Part shown: piece after piece, positions 9,171 through 17,318 of the stretch
Layout of the letters: each line of letters opens with the position of its first letter
Numbering within the stretch: position 1 is the stretch's first letter
NCBI RefSeq assembly: GCF_016714275.1
Contig: NZ_JADJNP010000001.1
Span: 1,426,001-1,490,000, forward strand
Direction: 5' to 3'
Source: Tessaracoccus sp.
Lineage (GTDB): Bacteria; Actinomycetota; Actinomycetes; Propionibacteriales; Propionibacteriaceae
DNA length: 64,000 nucleotides
Position numbers and translations under genes: made by a program
The notes under the pieces: generated by a model
What the model saw: the letters and a program-made list of their open reading frames with translations, nothing else
Told to the model about the DNA's origin: nothing
Database searches by the model: none

Positions 9171-10178
9171 TCACACGGACGAGCGTTCGAGGAGCGGGCA
9201 GTCGACCATCACCGTCTTGGTGCTGGTCGGCTCACCCGCCGATATCCGGGCGAGGAGATCCACGCCCATCGCGCCCATCTTGTCGAAGGGCAGCGCCACC
9301 GTCGTCAGGCTCGGACGCAGGAAGGCCGAGATCACTTCCTGATTGTCGAATCCGATGACGGCAACATCTGTGGGGATACGGAGGCCGCGCTCCTTGATGG
9401 CGTCGTAGGCCCCCATGGCCATCCTGTCGTTCGCGCAGAACAGCGCGGTCGGCGGCTCGGGAAGGTCGAGCAGGGCCCCGGCCGCCTCGTAGCCGCCGTC
9501 GGCCATGGCTTCGGCGCAGGCCTCGAGGTTTTCGTCGATCACGATGTCCGCGCGGCGCAGGGCCTCCTGGTAGCCGCGGCGGCGGCCGATGGCAGCGGGG
9601 ATCTCGTCGTCGATGTTGACCAGTCCGATGCGCCGGTGCCCTGCGGCGAGCAACCGCTCGGTGGCGCGTAGGCCGCCGAGGTGCTCGTCAGGCACGATCG
9701 CGGGGAACCGGCCCTCAGCGTCGAAACAGTTCACCAGGACGGTGGGAACCTCTCGTGCCAGGTCCGGCACCTCGACCGCGCGGTGCCAGGCCGCGCCGTA
9801 GATCAGTCCTTCGATCCGCTGCACGAGCAGCCGTTCCAGTTCGGCGCGCTCGGCGGCGGGGTCCGCCTGCGCGGACGCCAGCAGGATGTGCTTGCCGTGG
9901 CTGAGCGCGGCACCTTGGGCGCCCACGATGATGTCGACGGCGAACGGGTCCGTGACGATCTCGGTGAGGACGCCGTAGTAGTCGCTGCGCTGGTGCGCGA
10001 GAGCCCGTGCGGTGGCGTTCGGCCGGTAGCCGAGATCGGTAGCGAGCGCCAGGATCCGGGCCCTCGTCTCCTCGGCTACGGTCACCGACGTGCTCTCGTT
10101 CAGGACGAGTGAGACGAGCGTACGGGAGACGCCCGCCGCGTCGGCGACGTCACGCATCGTGACCGCTTTGCCTACCAT
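9171..10178 (-). CDS. LacI-family repressor of the fructan locus
   Basis: 335 residues. An N-terminal LacI helix-turn-helix (TMRDVADAAGVSRTLVSLVL) and hinge region (YRPNATARALA) are followed by a periplasmic-binding-protein-like effector domain (residues about 65-335). It should repress its own operon (regulator, transporter, GH32) and probably the divergent secreted GH32 gene, with a sugar or sugar phosphate as inducer. The ATG at 10178 has GAGG at a better distance than the GTG at 10181. Two palindromes typical of LacI operators lie 32-66 bp upstream (10210-10244), which supports local autoregulation. Confidence 0.93.
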   Translation of the reverse strand: MVGKAVTMRDVADAAGVSRTLVSLVLNESTSVTVAEETRARILALATDLGYRPNATARALAHQRSDYYGVLTEIVTDPFAVDIIVGAQGAALSHGKHILLASAQADPAAERAELERLLVQRIEGLIYGAAWHRAVEVPDLAREVPTVLVNCFDAEGRFPAIVPDEHLGGLRATERLLAAGHRRIGLVNIDDEIPAAIGRRRGYQEALRRADIVIDENLEACAEAMADGGYEAAGALLDLPEPPTALFCANDRMAMGAYDAIKERGLRIPTDVAVIGFDNQEVISAFLRPSLTTVALPFDKMGAMGVDLLARISAGEPTSTKTVMVDCPLLERSSV

Positions 10179-10209
10179 CACACCTCGCCTTCGAGTCCCA
10201 ACCCTGCGG

Positions 10210-10223
10210 CTAACCCGCGTTAG
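10210..10223. promoter_or_regulatory. LacI-type operator, copy 1
   Basis: CTAACCCGCGTTAG: perfect 5-bp arms (CTAAC/GTTAG) around a CG-containing centre, as in LacI-family operators. It lies just downstream of the predicted -10 of the leftward promoter. Confidence 0.75.
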
Positions 10224-10227
10224 CTGG

Positions 10228-10257
10228 ACACTAACGCGGGTTAGATTGTTTCGTCAA
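10228..10257 (-). promoter_or_regulatory. Predicted promoter of the lacI-transporter operon
   Basis: On the minus strand TTGACG (10257-10252) is separated by 18 bp from TAGTGT (10233-10228). Operator copy 2 lies across the spacer and -10, and copy 1 is just downstream, so bound repressor would block RNA polymerase. Confidence 0.6.
10231..10244. promoter_or_regulatory. LacI-type operator, copy 2
   Basis: CTAACGCGGGTTAG, the exact reverse complement of copy 1. Centre-to-centre distance is 21 bp, two helical turns, so two repressor dimers would sit on the same face of the DNA. Confidence 0.75.
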
Positions 10258-10342
10258 GAGTTTGTTATCGAACTGAGACATTCTGTTTCCCTGCGATCCG
10301 GCCTCCCAACCGAAAGGGGCACATCCGCAGGGCGACTGGGCA

Positions 10343-10372
10343 TTGACAAGGCAGGGCTCTCCTGCCTAGCTT
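10343..10372 (+). promoter_or_regulatory. Predicted promoter of the secreted GH32 gene
   Basis: TTGACA (10343-10348), 18-bp spacer, TAGCTT (10367-10372), leaving a leader of roughly 170 nt before the ATG at 10551. The spacer holds a palindrome (AGGCAGG, 5 nt, CCTGCCT; 10349-10367), which could be a second operator or a hairpin. Confidence 0.5.
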
Positions 10373-10550
10373 GGTGCCGCCCGGGGAGTCGTCCGCTCCC
10401 CTGGGTAACCGTCGGAGGCCTCCCGAGAAGGCCCGTCGCCCAAGGTCGGCTGCGCAGACGCAGCCCGCCGGCCCGGCAGTTCAGGAACATCCATCCCCCA
10501 GCGCGAGGGGACTCTCTCCCTGCGCGCACGCATCCAGAAGGACAACGATC

Positions 10551-12125
10551 ATGACTACGAACAACGGCGCGACCCGTCGCACGTTCCTCGGCGCCGGCGG
10601 CGCGACCCTCGGCGGGGCAGCGCTGGGCCTCGGCTTCCTCGGCGCGGAGAGGGCCGAGGCGCACGGCAAGGGTGGTAAGGACGCCGGTAGGCCGTCGAAG
10701 CTGAGCCTGCGCCCCGACTACCACTTCAGCGCTCCCGACAACTGGAAGAACGACCCGCAGCGCCCCATCTACGTGAACGGCGAGTACCTCTACTACTATC
10801 TGTATAACGCCGACTACATCGCCGGCCGCGGCGGCACCGCGTGGCGGCTCGCCACGACGCGCGACCACGTCACGTTCAAGGACCGCGGCATCGCGATTCC
10901 CAAATTCACCAACCGCAACGGCGACGTCTGGTCCGGCTGTGTCGTCCTCGACGCCAAGGGCACCGCGGGGTACGGCAAGGGCACGCTCATCGCGATCGTC
11001 ACCCAGGCTCCGGAGGGCAAGCAGGCGCAGTACCTCTGGTACTCGAAGAACGGCGGCCGCACCTTCAAGGCCGGTGGCCTCGACCCCGTGCTCCCCAACC
11101 CCGGGACCTGGGACTTCCGCGACCCGAAGGTAATCTGGGATGACGAGCGCCGACGGTGGGTGATGGTCAACGCCGAAGGCCGCCGCCTCGCTTTCTACAC
11201 CTCGCCGAACCTCAAGGACTGGACCTACGTCAGCGACTTCGAGCGCGGCGACATCGGCACCCTCGAGTGCCCGGACCTGTTCAGAATGGTGGCCGAGGAC
11301 GGCACCACGCACTGGCTGCTCGGCGTCGGCGCCAACGGCAAGGGCCGGGGGCTGCCCGCGACCTACGCCTACTGGGTCGGGGCATTCGACGGCACCCGCT
11401 TCACCACGTCGCAGGACGAGCCCCAGTGGCTCGACTGGGGTTACGACTTCTACGGCGCGGTCACCTACTCCCACCACGACAAGCGCGGCAAGGAGGACCC
11501 GACCCTCCGGCATGCGCTCGGCTGGGCGAACTTCTGGGACTACCCGCACAACGCCCCGACGGTGTTCAGCGACGGCTACAACGGCGACGACATGATCGTG
11601 CGCGACATCCGCCTGAAGAAGGGCTCCAGCGAGTACTACCTCGCCTCCACCCCCACAGCGGCGCTGCGCGAGTACGTAACCAAGACCCATCGGCTCGGCG
11701 ACATCGCCCTCGACGGCGCGAAGGAACTGAGCGTCAAGGCCAAGACGTACGAGATCACCTGCGAGCTCGAGTGGAGGGAGGGCGTCCAGCCCAACGCCGG
11801 CATCGAGGTGCGCCGCGCCGCCGAGGTCGGCCGTCACGTCGCCGTCGGCGTCTACGTCCCCGCCCCGTACGCCTATGTGAACCGGCGCCCGACCTTCCAC
11901 CCAGGCCCTGACGAGTCCAAGACGCCGTTCGACACGTCGTCGAGGAAGGTCAAGCTGCGGATCCTGGTGGACAACACCAGCGTCGAGCTGTTCGTGAACG
12001 ACGGCCGCCACGTGCACTCGAACCGCGTGTTCCACTACCCGTCCGACACCGGCCTGCGGCTCTACGCCTACGACGGCGGCGCCACGTTCAAGGACCTGAC
12101 GATCCGGGAGTTCAAGGGCCGCTGA
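10551..12125 (+). CDS. Tat-exported GH32 fructanase
   Basis: 524 residues from the ATG at 10551 (SD AGAAGGA). The N-terminus is a twin-arginine signal (RRTFLG at 9-14, Ala/Gly-rich h-region, cleavage probably near residue 37). The propeller has Asp68 in WKNDPQRP, Asp191 in FRDPK and Glu239 in LECPDLF, so all three catalytic carboxylates are present. DPQRP in place of the usual DPNG recalls, from memory, the levan fructotransferase/levanbiohydrolase subgroup of GH32. The C-terminal 130 residues fit the beta-sandwich (residues such as LRILVDNTSVELFVNDG). It probably cuts extracellular levan or inulin into oligosaccharides for the importer encoded divergently. The exact product is not decidable from sequence. 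Confidence 0.9.
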   Translation: MTTNNGATRRTFLGAGGATLGGAALGLGFLGAERAEAHGKGGKDAGRPSKLSLRPDYHFSAPDNWKNDPQRPIYVNGEYLYYYLYNADYIAGRGGTAWRLATTRDHVTFKDRGIAIPKFTNRNGDVWSGCVVLDAKGTAGYGKGTLIAIVTQAPEGKQAQYLWYSKNGGRTFKAGGLDPVLPNPGTWDFRDPKVIWDDERRRWVMVNAEGRRLAFYTSPNLKDWTYVSDFERGDIGTLECPDLFRMVAEDGTTHWLLGVGANGKGRGLPATYAYWVGAFDGTRFTTSQDEPQWLDWGYDFYGAVTYSHHDKRGKEDPTLRHALGWANFWDYPHNAPTVFSDGYNGDDMIVRDIRLKKGSSEYYLASTPTAALREYVTKTHRLGDIALDGAKELSVKAKTYEITCELEWREGVQPNAGIEVRRAAEVGRHVAVGVYVPAPYAYVNRRPTFHPGPDESKTPFDTSSRKVKLRILVDNTSVELFVNDGRHVHSNRVFHYPSDTGLRLYAYDGGATFKDLTIREFKGR

Positions 12126-12136
12126 TCCTGGGCGGT

Positions 12137-12209
12137 GAACACAAGTCTGCGTAGGCTGCACGAGCCGTACCTAGTGCACAGCCGAGCAAGCCTACGCAGA
12201 TTTGTGTTC
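12137..12209. terminator. Long inverted repeat between convergent genes
   Basis: Arms of 21 bp at 12137-12157 and 12189-12209 with one mismatch, enclosing a 31-nt spacer. It begins 12 bp after the GH32 stop and ends 9 bp before the proS stop, so it can act as a bidirectional terminator. The length of the spacer and the low GC of the arms (GAACACAA) are unlike a simple terminator. Confidence 0.6.
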
Positions 12210-12217
12210 GCGAGCCC

Positions 12218-13984
12218 TCAGGAGAGCGCGGCGAGGGTCTCTGACACCGCCTCGGCGACCGGGACCTCCCGCTTGTCCCCGGAGCGGCGGTCGCGGAGTT
12301 CGACGACGCCGTCGGCGAGGCCGCGGCCGACGACCACGATCACGGGCATGCCCATGATCTCGGCGTCGGCGAACTTCACGCCCGGGCTGGCCTTGCGGTC
12401 GTCGACCAGGACGTCGACGCCGTTGGCCTCCAGCTCGCGGGCGATCCGCTCCGCCTCGTCGAAGACAGACTGGTCCTTGCCCGTCGCCACGATGTGCACC
12501 GGGTACGGCGCGAGCGCGACGGGCCAGCAGAGGCCCTTTTCGTCGCAGGTCGACTCGGCGACGGCGGCGACGGCGCGGGAAACCCCGATGCCGTAGGAGC
12601 CCATGGTTACCGTGACGAGCTTGCCGTTCTGGTCCAGCACCTTCAGGCCCAGCGCGTCGGCGTACTTGCGGCCGAGCTGGAAGATGTGGCCCATCTCGAT
12701 GCCGCGGGCCAGCGTCAGCGGGCCGGAGCCGTCGGGGGCCGGGTCGCCCTCGCGGACGTCGGCGACGTCGAGGACGCCGTCGGCGGTGAAGTCGCGGCCG
12801 GCGGTGACGCCGGTCAGGTGCTTGTCCTTGACATTGGCGCCGGTGGCCCAGAAGGTGCCGTCGACGACGCGGGGGTCGACCAGGTACTCGATACCGGTGA
12901 CCGACTCCTTGCCGAGCACGCGGGTGCCGTCGAGAGAGACCGGGGAGAGGAAGCCGACGACAAGGTCCGGGTACTTCGCGAAGTCTTCCGGGGTCAACGG
13001 CTCGGCTGTTGCGGGCTCGACGGCGGCGGCGAGGCGCTTGACGTCGACCTCGCGGTCGCCGGGGAGCCCGACGGCGAGCACGCGGGTCTTGCCGTCAGCC
13101 TCGGTCACCTTGAACAAAACGTTCTTCAGGGTGTCCGCGCCGGTCCACTCCCGGCCGGGCACGTCGCGGTTCAGGATCTCGACGACGGCCGCGATCGTCC
13201 CGGCGTCGGGGGTGTCGACGAGCTCCATCGCCGGCGCTTCCCCTAACGGGAGGACCTCGGGGCGGGCGAAACGCACCGCCTCCACGTTGGCGGCGTATCC
13301 ACCGGGCGACCGCACGAAGGTGTCCTCACCGTTGGCCGCGACCGCGAGGAACTCCTCCGACTTCGACCCGCCCATGGCGCCGGCCATGGCGGAGACGATC
13401 ACGAACTCGAGGCCGAGTCGCTCGAACACCCGCTGGTAGGCCGCCCTGTGGGCCTGGTAGCTCACGTCGAGGCCCGCGTCGTCGATGTCGAACGAGTAGG
13501 AGTCCTTCATCACGAACTCGCGACCGCGCAGAAGTCCCGCGCGAGGACGCGCCTCGTCGCGGTACTTCGTCTGGATCTGGTAGAGCGAAAGCGGCAGGTC
13601 CTTGTACGAGGAGTACAGGTCCTTGACCAGCAGCGTGAACATCTCCTCGTGCGTGGGGCCGAGCAGCATCTCGGCGTCCTTGCGGTCGGTGAGGCGGAAC
13701 AGGTTGTCGCCGTAGTCGGTCCATCGGCCGCTCAACTCGTAGGGCTCGCGCGGCAGCAGCGCCGGGAAGCGCACCTCCTGAGCGCCGATCGCGTCCATCT
13801 CCTCGCGGACGATCCCCTCGACCTTCTGCAGCACCTTCAGCCCGAGCGGCAGCCAGGAGTAGATGCCCGGCGCGGCGCGGCGGATGTAGCCGGCACGCAC
13901 AAGCCAGCGATGGCTGGGCACCTCGGCGTCAGCGGGGTCGTCGCGGAGCGTGCGCACGAACAGGGAGGACAGCTTGGCAATCAC
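12218..13984 (-). CDS. proS: Prolyl-tRNA synthetase
   Basis: 588 residues from the GTG at 13984; an ATG 33 bp upstream would add MRGDGPLEWGT, which the family lacks. Bacterial-type class II synthetase charging tRNA-Pro. Motif 1 lies around residues 60-75 (GIVREEMDAIGAQEVRFPAL), motif 2 contains TKYRDEARPRAGLLRGREF, and an INS editing domain lies roughly between residues 225 and 380. Motif 3 is MGSYGIGVSRAVAA, followed by the anticodon-binding domain. Full length. It is convergent with the secreted GH32 gene and lies downstream of the GNAT gene. Confidence 0.96.
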   Translation of the reverse strand: MIAKLSSLFVRTLRDDPADAEVPSHRWLVRAGYIRRAAPGIYSWLPLGLKVLQKVEGIVREEMDAIGAQEVRFPALLPREPYELSGRWTDYGDNLFRLTDRKDAEMLLGPTHEEMFTLLVKDLYSSYKDLPLSLYQIQTKYRDEARPRAGLLRGREFVMKDSYSFDIDDAGLDVSYQAHRAAYQRVFERLGLEFVIVSAMAGAMGGSKSEEFLAVAANGEDTFVRSPGGYAANVEAVRFARPEVLPLGEAPAMELVDTPDAGTIAAVVEILNRDVPGREWTGADTLKNVLFKVTEADGKTRVLAVGLPGDREVDVKRLAAAVEPATAEPLTPEDFAKYPDLVVGFLSPVSLDGTRVLGKESVTGIEYLVDPRVVDGTFWATGANVKDKHLTGVTAGRDFTADGVLDVADVREGDPAPDGSGPLTLARGIEMGHIFQLGRKYADALGLKVLDQNGKLVTVTMGSYGIGVSRAVAAVAESTCDEKGLCWPVALAPYPVHIVATGKDQSVFDEAERIARELEANGVDVLVDDRKASPGVKFADAEIMGMPVIVVVGRGLADGVVELRDRRSGDKREVPVAEAVSETLAALS

Positions 13985-14026
13985 GGTTCCCCACTCTAGT
14001 GGCCCGTCGCCCCTCATGCGGCGCAG

Positions 14027-14863
14027 TCAGTAGTGGACCGTCGCGAGTGCGCCGACCTCCTCGAAGCCGAGCCGCTCGTAGGCGCGGATGGCCGGGGCGT
14101 TGAAGTCGTTGACGTACAGGCTGATCGAAGGGAAGCGGCTCCTGGCGAGCCGCAGCATCCCGGCGAGGGCGGGAACGCTGAGGCCGGTGCCGCGCAGTTC
14201 CGGCGTCACCCATACGCCCTGCAGCTGCGCCTGCGTGCCGAGCTGCGGGCCGAGGTCGGCCTTGAAGATCACGCGGCCGGAGTCGCCGACGATGCCGTAC
14301 GCGTCGCCGCGGCGCAGCCGCTCCATGACGTACTTCTCGTAGCCGCCGCCGTACTTGAACGGCGACGACCCGATCTCCTCGGTGTACATGCCCACCGATG
14401 CGTCGAGGTAGCTCGGGTAGTCGCGGGGCGTGAGGACGCGGACCCGCGCGTCAGGTTCCGCGCGGGGAGCTTCCTGCAGCAGCATCAGGGGCTGGCGCCG
14501 TCGGACGTTGACGACGTTGCCCCACGCCGTCGGCCACCGCTCGGTGAGCCCGAGGTGGAGGCCCAGCACGCTGATCACCGGGCCGAGGATGGAGGTGCAG
14601 CGCCGGATCGGCCCCAGCTGAGCGACGAAGGCAGGCAGCGCCTCGGGGTCGAAGCCCGCGACGAACACCGTCCCACCGTCGAGCAGCAGTGCGCTGACCC
14701 TTCCGTCGCGCTCGAATGCGTGGACGCGCCCCAATCTGCGCCGGTCGAGTCCGAACGACGCGACCTTCGCGGCCAGGAACAGGTTCTCCGTCGGGCTCTC
14801 CGCGAGGAACGACGCCGCCAGCTCCCGGTCCGCGGTGCCAAGGGTGCGCAGCCGGACGGTCAT
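14027..14863 (-). CDS. DUF4081 plus GNAT acetyltransferase
   Basis: 278 residues. The N-terminal half (about 1-135) fits DUF4081; the C-terminal half is a GNAT fold with acetyl-CoA loop LQGVWVTPELRGTGLS and NDFNAPAIRAYERLGF. The acceptor is unknown. The gene is commonly found beside ispG in actinobacteria, and here it starts 10 bp after the ispG stop, so the two are probably cotranscribed. Confidence 0.88.
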   Translation of the reverse strand: MTVRLRTLGTADRELAASFLAESPTENLFLAAKVASFGLDRRRLGRVHAFERDGRVSALLLDGGTVFVAGFDPEALPAFVAQLGPIRRCTSILGPVISVLGLHLGLTERWPTAWGNVVNVRRRQPLMLLQEAPRAEPDARVRVLTPRDYPSYLDASVGMYTEEIGSSPFKYGGGYEKYVMERLRRGDAYGIVGDSGRVIFKADLGPQLGTQAQLQGVWVTPELRGTGLSVPALAGMLRLARSRFPSISLYVNDFNAPAIRAYERLGFEEVGALATVHY

Positions 14864-14873
14864 GCGGCTGAGA

Positions 14874-16016
14874 CTAGGAGACGGAGACCTCCGGCGCGCC
14901 GATTTCGCCCATCTCGGCCGCGATGCGGCGTGCCTCGACGAGCAGAGTCTCCACGATCTCGTCCTCCGGGACGGTCTTGATGACCTCGCCCTTGACGAAG
15001 ATCTGGCCCTTTCCGTTGCCGGAGGCGACACCCAGGTCGGCCTCGCGGGCCTCGCCCGGGCCGTTGACGACGCAGCCCATGACCGCGACGCGCAGCGGCG
15101 CCTGCATGCCCTCCAAGCCCTTCGTGACCTGCTCGGCGAGCGTGTAGACGTCGACCTGCGCGCGGCCGCACGACGGGCAGGACACGATGTCGAGCTTGCG
15201 GGGCTTCAGGTTCAGCGACTCGAGGATCTTCAGGCCCACCTTGACCTCCTCCGCCGGCGGAGCCGAGAGGGAGACGCGGATGGTGTCGCCGATGCCCTGG
15301 CTGAGCAACGCACCGAACGCGACCGACGACTTGATCGTTCCCTGGAACGCCGGGCCGGCCTCGGTGACGCCGAGGTGCAGCGGGTACTCGCACCTCTCGC
15401 TCAGCAGCTCGTAGGCGCGCACCATGACGACGGGGTCGTTGTGCTTGACGGAGATCTTGAAGTCGTAGAAGCCGACCTCCTCGAACAGCGACGCCTCCCA
15501 CAGCGCCGACTCGACAAGCGCCTCCGGCGTCGGGGCGCCGTACTTGGCGAGGAGTCGCTTGTCGAGGGAGCCTGCGTTGACGCCGATGCGCAGGCTCACG
15601 TTGGCGTCGGCCGCTGCCTTCGCGATCTCGGCGACCTTGTCGTCGAACTGCTTGATGTTGCCGGGGTTGACGCGCACGGCCGCACACCCGGCATCGATGG
15701 CCGCGAACACGTAGCGCGGCTGGAAGTGGATGTCGGCGATGACCGGAATCTGCGACTTCATCGCGATGATCGGCAACGCCTCGGCGTCGTCCTGGCTGGG
15801 CACGGCAACGCGCACGATGTCGCAGCCGGTCGCGGTCAGCTCGGCGATCTGCTGCAGCGTTGCGTTGATGTCGGTGGTCTTCGTCGTCGTCATCGACTGC
15901 ACGCTGATCGGCGCATCGCCGCCGACCAGCACCTTCCCTACCCTGATCTGGCGGGTCTTGCGGCGCGGAGCCAGGACGGGGGCGGGCGCGGCGGGCATAC
16001 CGAGGTTCACGGACAT
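14874..16016 (-). CDS. ispG: 4-hydroxy-3-methylbut-2-enyl diphosphate synthase (flavodoxin/ferredoxin-dependent)
   Basis: 380 residues from the ATG at 16016. It catalyses the reductive ring opening of MEcPP to HMBPP in the MEP isoprenoid pathway using a 4Fe-4S cluster. The TIM-barrel domain starts with VGGDAPISVQSMTTTKT; cluster ligands are the two cysteines in SCPSCGR and the one in CVVNGPGE. Full length. It sits downstream of dxr and rseP on the same strand, so two MEP enzymes are encoded together. Confidence 0.96.
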   Translation of the reverse strand: MSVNLGMPAAPAPVLAPRRKTRQIRVGKVLVGGDAPISVQSMTTTKTTDINATLQQIAELTATGCDIVRVAVPSQDDAEALPIIAMKSQIPVIADIHFQPRYVFAAIDAGCAAVRVNPGNIKQFDDKVAEIAKAAADANVSLRIGVNAGSLDKRLLAKYGAPTPEALVESALWEASLFEEVGFYDFKISVKHNDPVVMVRAYELLSERCEYPLHLGVTEAGPAFQGTIKSSVAFGALLSQGIGDTIRVSLSAPPAEEVKVGLKILESLNLKPRKLDIVSCPSCGRAQVDVYTLAEQVTKGLEGMQAPLRVAVMGCVVNGPGEAREADLGVASGNGKGQIFVKGEVIKTVPEDEIVETLLVEARRIAAEMGEIGAPEVSVS

Positions 16017-16035
16017 AGGCAGGAGTTTATCTCTC

Positions 16036-17318
16036 TCAGAAGAGTTGGATGGGGCTGACGAGGTCCGCCACGATGAGCACGGCGCCGCCGATGAGCAGGA
16101 AGCCGCCGACGACGTAGGTGAGGGGCAGGGCCTTCGCCGTGTCGACGGGGCCCGGGTCGGAGCGACCGCGGAGACGGGCGGCCAGGCGGCGCAGCCACTC
16201 GTAGATCGCCCCGGCGACGTGCCCGCCATCGAGTGGCAGCAGCGGAACGAGGTTCAGCAGCGCGACGAAGAGGTTGACGGAGCCGAGCAGCGAGAACCAG
16301 GTCGCGGCCTTGTCTCCGACGCTGAGCTGATCCGTAGCGCCGATCTCCCCGCGACGCGGGAGGCGCCGACGATGGAGACCGGAGAGTTGGGGTCGCGCGG
16401 CTGTCCCGTGGCGAGGTCAACCGCGACGGTGTACACCCTGACGGGGAAGCTCGCGAGCGCGACCACCGACTGCTTCGTCAGGGTCCACATCTGCTGCGCC
16501 GTCGCGACGGGCCCGCCGTGGACCAGCTCCTGGCTGGGTGAGACCCCGAGGAAGCCTGCCTCGACGTACTTCGTCGGATCGAGCCTGTCGGGAACGTAGT
16601 TGAGGACGGTGTTCACCGTCGGCAGCGTGACCTCCGCGCCCGCCCGCTCGACGACGACCGTAGCCGGCGCATCGCGGTTGGCCCGAATGAGGTCGCCCAT
16701 CTGCTCCCAGCCGGTGAGCGCGACGCCGTTGAAGCTGACCAGCCTGTCGCCGACCTGGACTCCGGCCTCCTTGGCCGGGGTGAGGGGGTCGGCGTCGGTG
16801 CAGGTCTGGTCCGCGCGGTCGGCGGGGATGGCGCACTCCGAGACGAAGGCGACCTCAAGGCCGGGTTGGTAAACGCCGTGGAAGACGTTGATGCCCAGGA
16901 AGATGAGGAAGGCGAGCAGGATGTTCATCGCCGGCCCGCCGAGCATGATGATGACCTTCTGCCAGGTCTTCTTCTGGTAGAAGAGGCGCCCGTCGTCGGC
17001 CGCGGTGATCTCCTCGTACTCGTAGCGGCGCGCCTGGTCGGCCAAGCGGGTGAGCCAGTTCGGCTTGGCTACGGGCTTCTCCGGCGGGTACATGCCGACG
17101 AGCCGCACGTAGCCGCCGAGCGGGATCGCCTTGACGCCGAACTCGGTGTCGCCCTTCGTGCGCGACCACAGCGTCTTGCCGAAGCCGACGAAGTACTGAG
17201 TCACCTTCACGCCGAACAGCTTCGCGGGCACGAGGTGCCCCACCTCGTGCAGGGCGATCGACGCCATGATGAGCGCGAAGAACAGCAGCGCGAAGAAGAC
17301 GATCAGGACGGTGGTCAT
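16036..17318 (-). pseudogene. rseP: Site-2 zinc metalloprotease RseP, frameshifted
   Basis: The gene spans 1283 nt, one short of a whole number of codons. From the ATG at 17318 the frame encodes an M50 protease with HEVGH (zinc ligands His24, His28; catalytic Glu25), a PDZ domain (about 140-250) and transmembrane helices. At the CCCC run 16347-16350 the frame breaks after ...VGASRVAG. Reading on with one extra G gives EIGATDQLS, then NLVPLLPLDGG with the conserved LDG aspartate, and a natural end at 16036. Without the shift the protein loses its third metal ligand. The ATG overlaps the dxr stop (ATGA). A base-calling error in the run is as likely as a real mutation, because this protease is normally retained. 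Confidence 0.85.

Noticed and set aside
7410..9671. 753-codon plus-strand frame
   Set aside because: Antisense to the lipoprotein and lacI genes; composition is the mirrored codon bias.
13985..14017. Upstream ATG for proS
   Set aside because: Would add 11 residues absent from the family; the GTG at 13984 gives the usual N-terminus.
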